Below the pieces are notes generated by a model that worked only from the letters and a program-made list of their open reading frames with translations, did no database searches and was not told where the DNA came from. Shown one piece after another: positions 8,259 through 17,942 of a stretch of DNA of 64,000 nt. The stretch is from Cyanobacteria bacterium REEB67 (GTDB lineage: Bacteria > Cyanobacteriota > Vampirovibrionia > Obscuribacterales > Obscuribacteraceae): contig JAGXAB010000020.1 in assembly GCA_018971775.1 (NCBI GenBank), positions 1-64,000 on the forward strand. The letters run 5' to 3'. The translations under genes and the position numbers were made by a program. How positions within the stretch are numbered: position 1 is the stretch's first letter; the number at the start of each line of letters is the position of its first letter.

Positions 8259-9650
8259 TTATTTGGCTTTGGCAGCAGGAGCTGGAGCGTCCTTGGCGTC
8301 CTTGGCGGCTGGGGCCGCAGGGGCTGTCGGAGCTGCGGGGGCTTTGGCGTCTTTAGCTGGAGCTGCGTCCTTGGCCGGGGCGGCATCTTTAGCGGGCGCT
8401 TTGGTGTCTTTAGCCGGAGCTACGTTCTTAGCCGCTTCTTTGCCAGCGTCGGAACCGGTGCCGGTCGACGTTCCAGTTGCAGTGCCAGTAACGGTGCCGG
8501 TCGCAGCTTCTGTAGCGGTGCCCGTGCCCGTTCCCGTGCCAGTTCCTGTTTCAGTGCCAGTTCCTGTTTCCGTACCGGTGCCTGTAGATTCGCCGACAGG
8601 GGCGTTGACCGTGGCGTGCGGATCATACTTCAAAGCGGCTTCGACTTCGGACGCTGAAATGCTGCCGTCGTCGGCAATGAAGCGCGGGTCGATTTTAACG
8701 GCTGCGAGCTTGTCCGAAAATGAGAGAGCGTTTTCAAAGACTGGCGGGATGACGAATTGACCTTTGGCATCAATGTAACCCTTACGGGCACTGGCTACAC
8801 CAACCACGGCAACGCCTTCGGAGAAATTGTCAGCATCGGTAAAGCGCCGTTTGATAACCGTTTTACCAGCCTTATTAATAAAGCCGTACTTTCCTTTTTT
8901 GAGCGAAAGCCCGAGGCCATCATGAAAAATCGAGTTTGAGTTGAGCGGGTCGCTCATCGACATCGTGCCGTTGTCGTCGATGATGACGAAGTCCGAGCCG
9001 AAATAAGCCTCAGCAACGCGATCTTTAAAGGGCTCGACTTTATCAAATTTGAAATCGCATATCTGTTTGCCGGTATTATCGATATACGTCCATTTGCCCA
9101 TTTTGGCGACGGCGGCCATGCCTTCCGAGTAAGGTTCGACGTTATCGTAAGCTGGATTGACCTTGGTGACGCCGTGGTTATCCATGAAACCCCACTTGGC
9201 CCCTTCACGATAAGCGCAATATATGACCGTTGTCGGCTCGAGTGGTTTGCTGGCCTGGCCGCAATCGCCTATCTGTTCAAACAATGGACCGGTCACAGCA
9301 TTGCCGTTCTTATCGATCAATTCCCACTTGCCGCCAAAAACTTTGACGCCGGCGTAGCCCATATGGAAGGAATTGACTTCCTCGAATTGACGTTCGATGA
9401 CAAACTTGCCGGTATTGTCGATGTAGCCCCAGCGAGCCGAGAGGTCGGCTGCGGCGAGACCTTCGGAGAAGGCGAGAGCGCGGCGAAATTCCGGCTTGAT
9501 GACGAATTTGCCAGAGTGGTCGATGAAGCCCCACTTCGGTCCAAGCTCCGGTGGCGGTTGCAAAGAGTCGTCTTTTTTTGCCCCACCACAGCCTGAAACG
9601 GTGATGGAGGTGAGAAGAATAGTAAGAGCAAGCTTAAAGTTTCGCGACAT
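8259..9650 (-). CDS. WG-repeat lipoprotein with Thr-Gly and Ala-Lys-Asp tail
   Basis: The 463-residue protein starts with a lipoprotein signal peptide whose lipobox ends in SGC (Cys21). About seven WG repeats follow ('KWGFIDHSGKFVIKPEF', 'RWGYIDNTGKFVI', 'KWTYIDNTGKQI', 'KYGFINKAGKTVI' and others), each roughly 45 residues, a module found in surface and cell-wall-associated proteins. From about residue 355 the chain becomes a Thr-Gly repeat and then an Ala-Pro-Ala-Lys-Asp repeat to the end, probably a disordered spacer. It is probably anchored in the outer or inner membrane by lipid. The partner is unknown, and it is transcribed alone. Confidence 0.85.
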   Translation of the reverse strand: MSRNFKLALTILLTSITVSGCGGAKKDDSLQPPPELGPKWGFIDHSGKFVIKPEFRRALAFSEGLAAADLSARWGYIDNTGKFVIERQFEEVNSFHMGYAGVKVFGGKWELIDKNGNAVTGPLFEQIGDCGQASKPLEPTTVIYCAYREGAKWGFMDNHGVTKVNPAYDNVEPYSEGMAAVAKMGKWTYIDNTGKQICDFKFDKVEPFKDRVAEAYFGSDFVIIDDNGTMSMSDPLNSNSIFHDGLGLSLKKGKYGFINKAGKTVIKRRFTDADNFSEGVAVVGVASARKGYIDAKGQFVIPPVFENALSFSDKLAAVKIDPRFIADDGSISASEVEAALKYDPHATVNAPVGESTGTGTETGTGTETGTGTGTGTGTATEAATGTVTGTATGTSTGTGSDAGKEAAKNVAPAKDTKAPAKDAAPAKDAAPAKDAKAPAAPTAPAAPAAKDAKDAPAPAAKAK

Positions 9651-9907
9651 GTTTTAATTCTTTCTTTGCTGCCAGGGGCTTATGAACGCACATAATAAGC
9701 GGTAATGCAACCGGCTTACAAGCATTTTGGACTTTGACACCATTTGTAGTGCGGTTCCAAATTTCTGCAATTATCGCTATCAATATAGAACAATATTGTC
9801 CTGGCAAGACACTCGCAAATCATTGAAAATGAAAGCAAAATGCGGGCAAAATATCGCCAGAACCGGCCCGATATCTCAGGCATACAGATCGCACATGGAA
9901 AACATAG

Positions 9908-12127
9908 ATGGCTAACTACCTTTTAGAACTCGGCGTTGAAGAACTACCTGCCGGCTTCGTCCCCGAAGTAACGGAACGTTTGATTGACCTGCTCAAAGCC
10001 AGTCTCGAACAGGCCAACTTAAATTTTGCCGAAGTGCAATCATATTGCACACCACGCCGCCTGACAGCGGTGGTAAAGGGGTTGGCCGAGAAACAAGAAT
10101 CGACCGTGAAGCGCGTCAAGGGGCCACCGGTAAAAACAGCTTTTGCTGCTGACGGTCAACCGACGGTGCAGGCCACTGGTTTTGCCGCCAAACACAATCT
10201 GACTGTAGGCGATTTGAAACAGGAAGATGTAAGCGGCACCACTTTTTTGATCGCCGAAGTGACAAGCCCCACTAGAGACGCACGCGAAGTATTGCCCGAG
10301 CTGATCGAAAAAATCATTCCGCAGCTCTCCGGTGAAAGGCCGATGCGCTGGGGTTCATGCGATTTGAAATTCAATCGCCCTTTGCGCTGGGTAGTGTCGC
10401 TCCTTGGTGCCGACATCGTCGCCTTCGACGCCGCCGAAATCACCGCCGGTCGTACCAGCTATGGTCACCGCATATTGAGCCCGGGCGCGGTCGAAATCAA
10501 AGACGCCGACTCCTACGAAGAAACTCTCGCCAAAGTCTTCGTCATGGTGGACGGCGCTAAGCGCAAAGCGCTGATTCAAAAACAAGTCAAAGAAAAAGCG
10601 GAAGCACTTGGTGGCGTAGCGCAACAACTCGAATCATCCTTATTAGATGAAGTCACTTACCTGACCGAATGGCCGAGCGCCCTCGTAGGCGAATTCGAGT
10701 CCGATTATCTGGCGCTGCCGCCCACTTTGATCGAAACAATCATGATCCATCACCAGCGCTATTTCCCGATGGAAGAAAAAGCCTCGGTAGCAGCAGGCAC
10801 CGCCGCTGGTTCCAACGGCAAACCAGGTAACGAACAGGAAAATGGACAGAGCCAGGGATTGGCTTTCCGCCGTAAACTCCTGCCTTATTTCATCACGATC
10901 ACTAATAACGATCGCCCCGAAGCACAGCCCAAGATCAAGCAAGGCAACGAACGTGTTTTGCGCGCCCGCCTCGCCGACGGCAAATTTTTCTTCTTCGACG
11001 ATCGCAAAACCAAACTCAACGATCGCCGCGAAGCCCTCGCCAAGCTGACCTTCCAGGAAGGTCTCGGCAGCTATCAAGATAAAACCGATAGACTGTCGCA
11101 ACTGGCGCGCACCATGTGCGACAGCCTCAGACTCGATCCGAAACTAAAAGTTTGCCTGGAGCGCACCACCGAGCTGATGAAACTCGATCTGGTCACCAAT
11201 CTTGTCCGCGAACTACCCGAATTGCAGGGCTATGTCGGCAGCTGGTATGCCGAATCCGAAGGCGAGCCGCTCGACGTCGCTCAAGCGATTGCTTCGCACT
11301 ATTGCCCGCGCAGCGCCGCCGACACCATCCCCGGTGACAAGGTTGGCCAACTTGCCGCCGTCCTGGACAAAACAGATCATCTAGTCGGTCTCTTTGCCAT
11401 TGGCCGCAGACCGACAGGATCTTCCGACCCTTATGCCCTGCGCCGCAATGCCCAGGGTGTAATCGACATCCTCGTCGACGGTCTGACCGACACACCGGTT
11501 AATTTGACCATGTTGATCGATACGCTTCTGCTCTGCTTCGAGCCTCTGCTTTCACGCAGCGGTAAAAAAATCGACTGCGAAGCAATCACAGCCGATCTGC
11601 AAGAAATGCTCTTGCAAAGACTGCGCGGCAAATTGCTCGACAAGCACTTCAGCCGCGAAGCGGTCGAAGCTGTGATGTCCAGCCGCGATCCACTAGTCGA
11701 TCTACAAGATGTCGTCATCCGCGCCCAGACTGTCGATCACATGATCGCAGGCCCCGGTGCCACCGAGCTTATTCGTGCCGGTGTGCGTATCGCCAACATC
11801 CTCAAGGGCAGCCAACCGGCTAAGGTCGACGAAAAGCTTCTCAGCGAAGCGGCCGAGAAAGACCTTTTTGCTGCCTTCGAGAAGCATGTGCGCTCCAACT
11901 GGGAACGCGATGGAGTCTTCAAAGCACCAAAAACAGAAGCTGAGTACCAATCACTCCTCGATCTTCTGCGCACTCTCACGCCCGCGGTCGAGAAGTTTTT
12001 TGAAGAGATCATGGTCAATACCGAGGACAAAGCAGTCAAAGCCAACCGCCACGCCTTGCTCGCCAACATCGATCAATACTTCAAGTCGGTGGCAGACTTC
12101 GCCAAGCTCCAGCCGGTGCTGAACTGA
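9908..12127 (+). CDS. glyS: Glycyl-tRNA synthetase beta subunit
   Basis: Beta chain of the bacterial alpha2beta2 GlyRS; it contributes tRNA binding and helps the alpha chain (glyQ) charge tRNA-Gly. The 739-residue length is a little above the usual value. It opens with the family signature 'LLELGVEELPAGFV' and contains 'MRWGSCDLKFNRPLRWVVSL', 'HHQRYFPM' and the HD-like segment 'KTDHLVGLFAIGRRPTGSSDP'. A Gly/Asn/Gln-rich insert follows 'HHQRYFPMEEKAS'. No glyQ gene is present in the window. The stop codon overlaps the next start (TGATG), implying translational coupling. Confidence 0.97.
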   Translation: MANYLLELGVEELPAGFVPEVTERLIDLLKASLEQANLNFAEVQSYCTPRRLTAVVKGLAEKQESTVKRVKGPPVKTAFAADGQPTVQATGFAAKHNLTVGDLKQEDVSGTTFLIAEVTSPTRDAREVLPELIEKIIPQLSGERPMRWGSCDLKFNRPLRWVVSLLGADIVAFDAAEITAGRTSYGHRILSPGAVEIKDADSYEETLAKVFVMVDGAKRKALIQKQVKEKAEALGGVAQQLESSLLDEVTYLTEWPSALVGEFESDYLALPPTLIETIMIHHQRYFPMEEKASVAAGTAAGSNGKPGNEQENGQSQGLAFRRKLLPYFITITNNDRPEAQPKIKQGNERVLRARLADGKFFFFDDRKTKLNDRREALAKLTFQEGLGSYQDKTDRLSQLARTMCDSLRLDPKLKVCLERTTELMKLDLVTNLVRELPELQGYVGSWYAESEGEPLDVAQAIASHYCPRSAADTIPGDKVGQLAAVLDKTDHLVGLFAIGRRPTGSSDPYALRRNAQGVIDILVDGLTDTPVNLTMLIDTLLLCFEPLLSRSGKKIDCEAITADLQEMLLQRLRGKLLDKHFSREAVEAVMSSRDPLVDLQDVVIRAQTVDHMIAGPGATELIRAGVRIANILKGSQPAKVDEKLLSEAAEKDLFAAFEKHVRSNWERDGVFKAPKTEAEYQSLLDLLRTLTPAVEKFFEEIMVNTEDKAVKANRHALLANIDQYFKSVADFAKLQPVLN

Positions 12128-13770
12128 TGCAAAAGCGAGTGCAAGCAAATCGAAAATCGCTCAGGACGCTGGCACTATCAACGGTGCTATCGGTTCTCGG
12201 CACTTCTTCGCCGGCTTGTATTTCGCTGCTTCTTTCCACCAGCTTCGCGGGAGCGGCCCATGCCACTACTCTCGGTGACCTGCCGCCGGACAGCGTGCGT
12301 GTGCCGCCAATGGTCAAGGAAAAGTCGGTCTCGACCTATATCCCGTCAAAATCCTGCACAGGTCAGGGTGTTGCCGTCAATTTGATCTATCCAAATAAGG
12401 CCAGATACAAGGACGGCGCACCGGTAGCGGTGGTAATACCCGGCGGTACCGGTCCGGACGGCCTGACCTTTGAGATGCACGCCAGTCAAGTCGGCGTCAT
12501 AGAAGTGCGCTTTGCTTTCCCCGGCGGAGGCAGCCCGCAATTCGGCAGCCAGGGCACCTACGACAATCGCGGGGCCAATTCACTGGAAGCGCTCAAAGAC
12601 GTCATCCTGTTTGCCGGCGGCAAAAAGACCGATTATAAAGGTCGAACGATTACAGAGCTTTTAAAAGAAAAAGTGAAAGCACAGCCTGATAACATCGGCC
12701 TTGTCGGCTGGGATGTGGGCGGCAACCAGGCACTTGCTGTGCTCGGTAAAAATCCGCAGGAGCTTTCCTTCGTCAAATGGATGACGTTTTACGAAAGCCC
12801 GGTTGGTTCAATGTTCTGGCCACCGGCGCTCGGTTCATCATCGGATTTGAAACTGAACAACCATTATCGCCAGGGCTCAGCCGCCACCGGTAACGTCTTG
12901 ATCGATTACCGCAAACTTAACTGGGCACCCAAACAATTTCGCAATCCAAACCGTCTCGCCTCCCGCAAGCGGGGCAGCCCCGGTCTGAAGGGCGTACTCT
13001 ACTTCGACGAAAACAGTAATGGTATCTGGGAAGAATCGAACGAATTTGCCTTTACCTCGGCCCTCGATCCCGAGCTTTCCAAACAATTCTTCCCGCCGCA
13101 GGTAATCGGTGGCATTCAAAAAGTCGGCCTCTTCCCCGCGGCAATCTGGCCGGATAATATTGCTACGGTCGAGGAAGCGGAAGCATTTTTCGCCGACCGT
13201 GACGGCTCGCTCTTCGTCGAAACGGTAGCCAAAGAATTTCCCAATTTAATGGTGACTATTTTTGCATCGGCTGCCGATCACGATCAGCAGCAACCGGACC
13301 ATCCGCACATAGTCTTTCTCTACAACTTATTTTTGCAAAACAAAGTACGTTTCCTCAGACTCAATCCTGATCCCAACTACATGATGGCAGTCGGAGGTAT
13401 GAACGTTATCAACTTCGTCAATAACAAAGCGAACGGCTCGATTGACTCGGACAGCATCATGAGTCAAATGGAGCCGGAAGGCCTGGTGCCTGACTACGTC
13501 TACATCGAAGCAGCCGTAGCCGAGCTGGCCGACCGCACCAAAGGCAAAATCTATAAGCCGAGCTTGAACGGTGTGATCGTCGACTATACAAATGGTGCCG
13601 TCGAAACTCCTAAGCCGGAAGCGCCACTGCCAGCCAAGGCCGACGTGAAGGGCGAAGTGGAAACGGGCAAGGAGGCCGACGCTGGTGCCGCAGGCGGTGA
13701 CAAGAAACCGACGACATCGCAAAAAGCGACGGCGGGTAAGTTGAAGTCTGCGCCGGCGAAACGGAAATAA
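12127..13770 (+). CDS. Secreted alpha/beta-hydrolase-like protein with Asp at the nucleophile elbow
   Basis: I do not recognise the family. The 547-residue product has a long N-terminal signal sequence ending near 'AAHATTLG'. The core resembles an alpha/beta hydrolase: 'VVIPGGTGPDG' like an oxyanion loop, then 'VGWDVGGNQAL' like a nucleophile elbow (G-x-D-x-G-G, Asp196 in place of Ser), and a later 'SAADHDQQQPDHPHIV' (D384-H394) that could supply acid and His. The C-terminus is Ala/Lys/Glu-rich and probably disordered. Its ATG overlaps the glyS stop by one base. Activity is uncertain; it may be a pseudo-enzyme or use an Asp nucleophile. Confidence 0.7.
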   Translation: MQKRVQANRKSLRTLALSTVLSVLGTSSPACISLLLSTSFAGAAHATTLGDLPPDSVRVPPMVKEKSVSTYIPSKSCTGQGVAVNLIYPNKARYKDGAPVAVVIPGGTGPDGLTFEMHASQVGVIEVRFAFPGGGSPQFGSQGTYDNRGANSLEALKDVILFAGGKKTDYKGRTITELLKEKVKAQPDNIGLVGWDVGGNQALAVLGKNPQELSFVKWMTFYESPVGSMFWPPALGSSSDLKLNNHYRQGSAATGNVLIDYRKLNWAPKQFRNPNRLASRKRGSPGLKGVLYFDENSNGIWEESNEFAFTSALDPELSKQFFPPQVIGGIQKVGLFPAAIWPDNIATVEEAEAFFADRDGSLFVETVAKEFPNLMVTIFASAADHDQQQPDHPHIVFLYNLFLQNKVRFLRLNPDPNYMMAVGGMNVINFVNNKANGSIDSDSIMSQMEPEGLVPDYVYIEAAVAELADRTKGKIYKPSLNGVIVDYTNGAVETPKPEAPLPAKADVKGEVETGKEADAGAAGGDKKPTTSQKATAGKLKSAPAKRK

Positions 13771-13828
13771 CGAGCAGAGCCTACATTTAATTGGTTGGGC
13801 AAAATGGATAAACGTGAGCTTTATACTC

Positions 13829-13867
13829 ACCATGAAATTTACGCAAGACGCGTATAATTTTCATGGT
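13829..13867. repeat. 39-bp inverted-repeat element, copy 1
   Basis: ACCATGAAA (13829-13837) and TTTCATGGT (13859-13867) are perfect 9-bp inverted arms around a 21-nt spacer. The arms and the spacing are identical to copy 2, but the spacer sequence differs. It lies in AT-rich non-coding DNA between the glyS unit and the DUF4143 ATPase. Confidence 0.75.
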
Positions 13868-13985
13868 AAATTCGTGGGATAAAAATTATATTTGAGCGCG
13901 AAATGTCCTAAATGAGACTTTAAAAGAACTTCGCAGCATGTCGGAATCGTCTCAAAGTGACCACCTAGAGGCATAACTTGGGACT

Positions 13986-14024
13986 ACCATGAAATATTAT
14001 CACGTGCTGCAAGAATTTCATGGT
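13986..14024. repeat. 39-bp inverted-repeat element, copy 2, next to the ATPase start
   Basis: The same arms and 21-nt spacer as copy 1; it ends 11 nt before the ATPase ATG at 14036, where it would cover the promoter or ribosome-binding region. This suggests an operator or RNA hairpin controlling the ATPase, or the remnant of a small mobile repeat family. Confidence 0.75.
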
Positions 14025-14035
14025 AATATATAAAC

Positions 14036-15205
14036 ATGATAGTCGATCGGCCTCTCCCGAAACTTCAGCTCCGCACAGCTTTGAGCAGAAGCAGTGCGGT
14101 CGTACTAATCGGGCCACGACAATGTGGTAAATCCACCCTGGCGAGAGACTTTGTTTCGATCGAATCAGAAAACTATTTTGATTTAGAAGATCCAGCCAGC
14201 TTGGCCAGACTAGAGCAGCCGATGACAGCATTGGCAGGACTAAAAGGCCTTGTGGTTATAGATGAAATTCAACGCCGGCCTGAATTATTTCCCATTCTGC
14301 GCGTTCTCATAGACCGTAATCGCGAGCCAGGTCGTTTCCTGATTCTAGGAAGCGCGTCATTGCCTCTATTGCGGCAATCATCCGAGTCACTCGCGGGCCG
14401 GACGGAAATAATTGAGCTCACAGGCTTTAGCATATCTGAAGTTGGAGCTGACAACCAATCAACACACTGGCTCCGCGGGGGATTTCCGCACTCCTATCTG
14501 GCGCAAACAGAACAGGATAGTTCTACCTGGCGCAAAAATTTCATACGTGCTTTTATCGAAAGTGACATTCCGCAAGTTCAACCGAGAGTGCCGGCCAGCG
14601 CACTTTCAAGATTTTGGACTATGCTTGCCCACTATCATGGTCAAGTCTGGAATGGTTCTGAGTTAGCTCAAGTACTTGGCGTCAGCCAAAGCACCACTAA
14701 ACGCTACTTAGATCTTCTTCAAGATATGCTAATGGTCAGACAATTGCAACCATGGCACCAAAATTTGAAAAAGCGACAAGTTAAATCGCCCAAGACATAT
14801 TTGCGAGACTCCGGCCTTTTGCACGAACTGCTCGGAATAAAGACCATGAAAAATCTACTTGAAAATCCTAAAAGCGGCGCTTCATGGGAAGGGTACGCAC
14901 TGGAAGAGACACTCAAAGCCATCCCTCACGATCAAGCATATTTCTGGGCGACACATCAAGGCGCCGAATTGGATTTAATGCTTTTACATAATGGCACCAA
15001 ATATGGTGTCGAGTACAAAATGGTTGATGCACCGAAGATAACCAAATCGATCTTGACTGCCCTCGAGGATCTCAGCCTCGAGCGACTTACTATTATCTAT
15101 CCCGGCAGCAAGGCCTACGCTTTAAGTGACAAAGTGAGGGTCTTGCCTTTAACCTCCATGGCTAATGGCGATGGCTTATCCATCGTCGCCAAAACAGACT
15201 CTTGA
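14036..15205 (+). CDS. AAA+ ATPase with DUF4143 C-terminal domain
   Basis: The 389-residue protein has a Walker A motif 'GPRQCGKST' (about 27-35), a Walker B 'VVIDEIQRRPELF', a sensor-like 'LILGSAS', and the DUF4143 half with winged-helix-like 'LAQVLGVSQSTTKRYLDLL' and the late 'FWATHQGAELDLML...YGVEYKM' segment, which resembles a restriction-endonuclease-like fold. The family is widespread, scattered among prokaryotes, often transferred and of unclear function. The region is AT-richer than its neighbours, consistent with acquisition. No clear ribosome site is seen before ATG 14036; the inverted repeat ends just upstream. Confidence 0.9.
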   Translation: MIVDRPLPKLQLRTALSRSSAVVLIGPRQCGKSTLARDFVSIESENYFDLEDPASLARLEQPMTALAGLKGLVVIDEIQRRPELFPILRVLIDRNREPGRFLILGSASLPLLRQSSESLAGRTEIIELTGFSISEVGADNQSTHWLRGGFPHSYLAQTEQDSSTWRKNFIRAFIESDIPQVQPRVPASALSRFWTMLAHYHGQVWNGSELAQVLGVSQSTTKRYLDLLQDMLMVRQLQPWHQNLKKRQVKSPKTYLRDSGLLHELLGIKTMKNLLENPKSGASWEGYALEETLKAIPHDQAYFWATHQGAELDLMLLHNGTKYGVEYKMVDAPKITKSILTALEDLSLERLTIIYPGSKAYALSDKVRVLPLTSMANGDGLSIVAKTDS

Positions 15206-15311
15206 ACTTTTTGGGCCTCATCGCAAGGCTCAAAGGTTTTCACATGTCAGGCTGTGTTACTATTTTTACAGGCGCAAACCCTGATTTGCCTGACAGACTG
15301 AGGACAAGATT

Positions 15312-15617
15312 ATGTTTAGCCCCATGGATATAGGACTACTCGCCGGAGTGGCCCTTCTGGTATTCGGGCCTAAGCGCTTTCCCGAGCTCGGCGCTTCTCT
15401 TGGCAAGGGTATCGGCAACTTCAAAAAAGCAATGACCGACGTCAGCGACGAAGTTTCCTCCGCCATCAAGACCGACGTCAAACCGACGACGCCGCAAGCC
15501 GTCCCTACCCCCGAACCACAACCCGCTCCGACACTGGCCCAGACCGCCGCTCCGGTACCGACACCGATTGCGAACACCGCCAGTGCAGACGATAAGGCAC
15601 CGACAACCCCAGGCTAA
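15312..15617 (+). CDS. tatA: Sec-independent translocase TatA/B-type protein
   Basis: A twin-arginine translocation membrane component. The 101-residue protein has one short N-terminal membrane helix ('[20 protein letters not shown]', with the conserved FGPKR(F/L)PELG hinge), then an amphipathic helix ('[17 protein letters not shown]') and a Pro/Ala/Thr-rich tail. It is short, so TatA is more likely than TatB. GAGGA lies 7 nt before the ATG. The stop overlaps the uvrB start (TAATG). No tatC is in the window. Confidence 0.92.
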   Translation: MFSPMDIGLLAGVALLVFGPKRFPELGASLGKGIGNFKKAMTDVSDEVSSAIKTDVKPTTPQAVPTPEPQPAPTLAQTAAPVPTPIANTASADDKAPTTPG

Positions 15618-17686
15618 TGCCCAGATTTGAAGTCGTCTCCCCCTTTCAACCGGCCGGAGATCAGCCCAAAGCGATTGCCGAGCTCAAGCAAGGCATCCTC
15701 ACCAGTACAAGCACGGATCGCCCATATCAGACCCTTTTAGGCGTAACCGGGTCCGGTAAGACCATGACAATGGCCCAGATCATCGCCGAGACCCAGATGC
15801 CGGCGCTTGTTCTGGCCCACAACAAAACACTGGCCGCCCAGCTCTGTAACGAGATGAAGGAGTTTTTCCCGAAAAACGCCGTCGAGTATTTCATCTCGTA
15901 TTACGACTACTACCAGCCCGAATCCTACATTCCTTCGACCGATACTTTCATCGAAAAAGAAGCGAGCATCAACGACGAAATCGACCGCCTCAGGCACTCG
16001 ACGACGCGCTCGCTGTGGGAAAGAGACGATGTCGTCGTCGTCGGTTCCGTATCTGTTATATACGGTCTCGGCGTGCCCGAGCGCTATCTGGCCGCCGCCA
16101 TCGAGCTCGTCAAAGGTGAAGAGTACGACCGCTCCGACCTTTTGCGCCGTCTCGTCGGCATCCATTATGGCCGCAACGATGTCGTCGTCGAGCGCACCAA
16201 GTTTCGCGCCCGCGGCGAAATCCTCGAGATTTTTCCATCGTATGAAGACCGTATCATCCGCGCTGAATTTTTCGGCGATGAAATCGAGCGTCTCTCAATA
16301 GTCAATCCCGTTACAGGTGAGATCGAAGAAATCCTCGACTCCTGCAAGATTTACCCGGCCAAGCACTATGTAGCCGACGAAGGCGAGATTGATAATTCAA
16401 TAGCAGTGATCAAGCTCGAGCTCGAAGAACGCGTCGGCGAACTGATCGGCCAGGGCAAACTGGTCGAAGCCCAGAGGCTGAAACAGCGCACCCAGTACGA
16501 TCTCGAGATGTTGAAAGAAGTCGGTTACTGCAACGGTATCGAGAATTATTCGCGCATATTAGAATGTAGAGAGCCGGGCGCACCGCCCAAGACCTTGATC
16601 GACTACTTCGTGCGCAAGTATGGCCGCGATGGATTTATTACTTTTATCGACGAATCGCACGTCACCGTGCCGCAATTGCGCGGCATGTATCACGGCGACA
16701 GGTCGAGAAAAGACACTTTGATCGATTATGGTTTCCGCCTGCCCTGCGCCCGCGACAACCGACCGCTCATGCCCGAAGAATTTTTTGATCGTGTCGGCCG
16801 CATCGTCTATGTCTCTGCAACGCCGGGCGATTGGGAGCTCGAAGTCTCGAGCCAGGTGGTCGAGCAGATCATCAGACCGACCGGCCTTATCGATCCGGTC
16901 GTCGAAGTCAGACCGATTAAAGGACAGATAGACGATCTGATCGGCGAAATCAAAGACCGTGCCTCCCGCCACGAGCGAGTGCTGGTCACGACTTTGACCA
17001 AACGCATGGCCGAGGACCTGACCGAGTATCTGTCCGAACTCGGCATAAAAGTGAAGTGGTTGCACTCCGACATCAAAGCGCTTGAGCGCATCGAGCTTTT
17101 GCGCGATCTGCGCCTGGGCGTTTTTGACGTGCTCGTCGGCGTCAACTTGCTTCGAGAAGGTCTGGACTTGCCGGAAGTGACTCTCGTAGCGATTATGGAA
17201 GCGGACAAAGAAGGCTTCCTGCGCGCGGCGCGATCGCTCATTCAGACGATCGGACGAGCGGCTCGTAACGTCGACGGCAAAGTAATTTTGTACGCCGATA
17301 AAATCACCGACTCCATGGCCACAGCCATGAACGAGACCAGTCGAAGAAGGGATATACAAATAGCCCATAACACCGCATATGGTATTACCCCCACCACCAT
17401 CGTCAAAGAAATGGGCAACCAGATCCTCGAATCTTTGCGTGGCAAAGAGAGCAGCGGCGACGAGAAAATGCGCGTAGCATCCGGCAGATCGAGGAAGGGC
17501 GCAGACAAAGCCGCTCAAGCCGATATGATCGAACTTTCGGAAAGAGATATACGAGCGGCTATCAAAAAGGTCGAAAAAGATATGAAAGATGCGGCCAGGG
17601 CCCTCGACTTCGAACTTGCTGCCGAGCTGCGCGATCAATTAAAAGTCTTACATGAAAGAGCGGCGCAGATGAGAAAATCAAGCTAG
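15617..17686 (+). CDS. uvrB: Excinuclease ABC subunit B
   Basis: The DNA-damage verification subunit of nucleotide excision repair, handed to the lesion by UvrA and partnering UvrC. The 689-residue length is typical. Helicase motif I is '[10 protein letters not shown]'. The damage-binding beta-hairpin region is seen at '[20 protein letters not shown]', motif II at 'FIDESHVT', motif VI at '[10 protein letters not shown]', and the C-terminal UVR domain for UvrC contact at '[20 protein letters not shown]'. Its ATG overlaps the tatA stop by one base, an unusual pairing of repair with secretion. Confidence 0.98.
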   Translation: MPRFEVVSPFQPAGDQPKAIAELKQGILTSTSTDRPYQTLLGVTGSGKTMTMAQIIAETQMPALVLAHNKTLAAQLCNEMKEFFPKNAVEYFISYYDYYQPESYIPSTDTFIEKEASINDEIDRLRHSTTRSLWERDDVVVVGSVSVIYGLGVPERYLAAAIELVKGEEYDRSDLLRRLVGIHYGRNDVVVERTKFRARGEILEIFPSYEDRIIRAEFFGDEIERLSIVNPVTGEIEEILDSCKIYPAKHYVADEGEIDNSIAVIKLELEERVGELIGQGKLVEAQRLKQRTQYDLEMLKEVGYCNGIENYSRILECREPGAPPKTLIDYFVRKYGRDGFITFIDESHVTVPQLRGMYHGDRSRKDTLIDYGFRLPCARDNRPLMPEEFFDRVGRIVYVSATPGDWELEVSSQVVEQIIRPTGLIDPVVEVRPIKGQIDDLIGEIKDRASRHERVLVTTLTKRMAEDLTEYLSELGIKVKWLHSDIKALERIELLRDLRLGVFDVLVGVNLLREGLDLPEVTLVAIMEADKEGFLRAARSLIQTIGRAARNVDGKVILYADKITDSMATAMNETSRRRDIQIAHNTAYGITPTTIVKEMGNQILESLRGKESSGDEKMRVASGRSRKGADKAAQADMIELSERDIRAAIKKVEKDMKDAARALDFELAAELRDQLKVLHERAAQMRKSS

Positions 17687-17792
17687 CGGCCATTTCTCCG
17701 AGTTTGCATTTACCTTAAATCTACCGTTACAAAACGGGCACGATCCGAATATCGCACTTATACTGCGATAGTGGGTGTTGCCAAGCCCAGGC

Positions 17793-17924
17793 ATGGCGGC
17801 GCTTTTCAGGGAATCAATACTTCGTATTACTCCCATTTATTCCAGACAGCGCAACAAATTTGTAGTTGAATGTTATGGAAATGTATACAGACCGCTTGAT
17901 TTCGAGAAGCCGAGCATACGATAA
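17793..17924 (+). CDS. Possible small ORF, 43 residues
   Basis: An ATG-initiated frame begins MAALFRESILRITPIYSRQR and ends DFEKPSIR. It is basic, with no clear membrane helix. Its ribosome site is weak. It is listed because it is followed 18 nt later by a second short frame and both precede the sigma factor gene. It may be chance. Confidence 0.25.
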   Translation: MAALFRESILRITPIYSRQRNKFVVECYGNVYRPLDFEKPSIR

Positions 17925-17942
17925 ATTTGCAAGGCAATTTGC

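Noticed and set aside
8455-8590. Short DNA repeats that could suggest a CRISPR-like array
   Set aside because: They are imperfect codon-scale repeats encoding Thr-Gly, without constant repeats and unique spacers.
8263-8760. Plus-strand frame of Val-Pro and Ala-Gly repeats opposite the WG-repeat lipoprotein
   Set aside because: It is the antisense of the repetitive tail; the minus frame has a lipobox, WG motifs and full length.
9727-9915. 62-codon plus-strand frame before glyS
   Set aside because: It overlaps the glyS start, has no ribosome site and looks like AT-rich upstream DNA.
16559-17638. 359-codon minus-strand frame inside uvrB
   Set aside because: Antisense shadow of a highly conserved gene with strong codon bias; no domain is recognisable.
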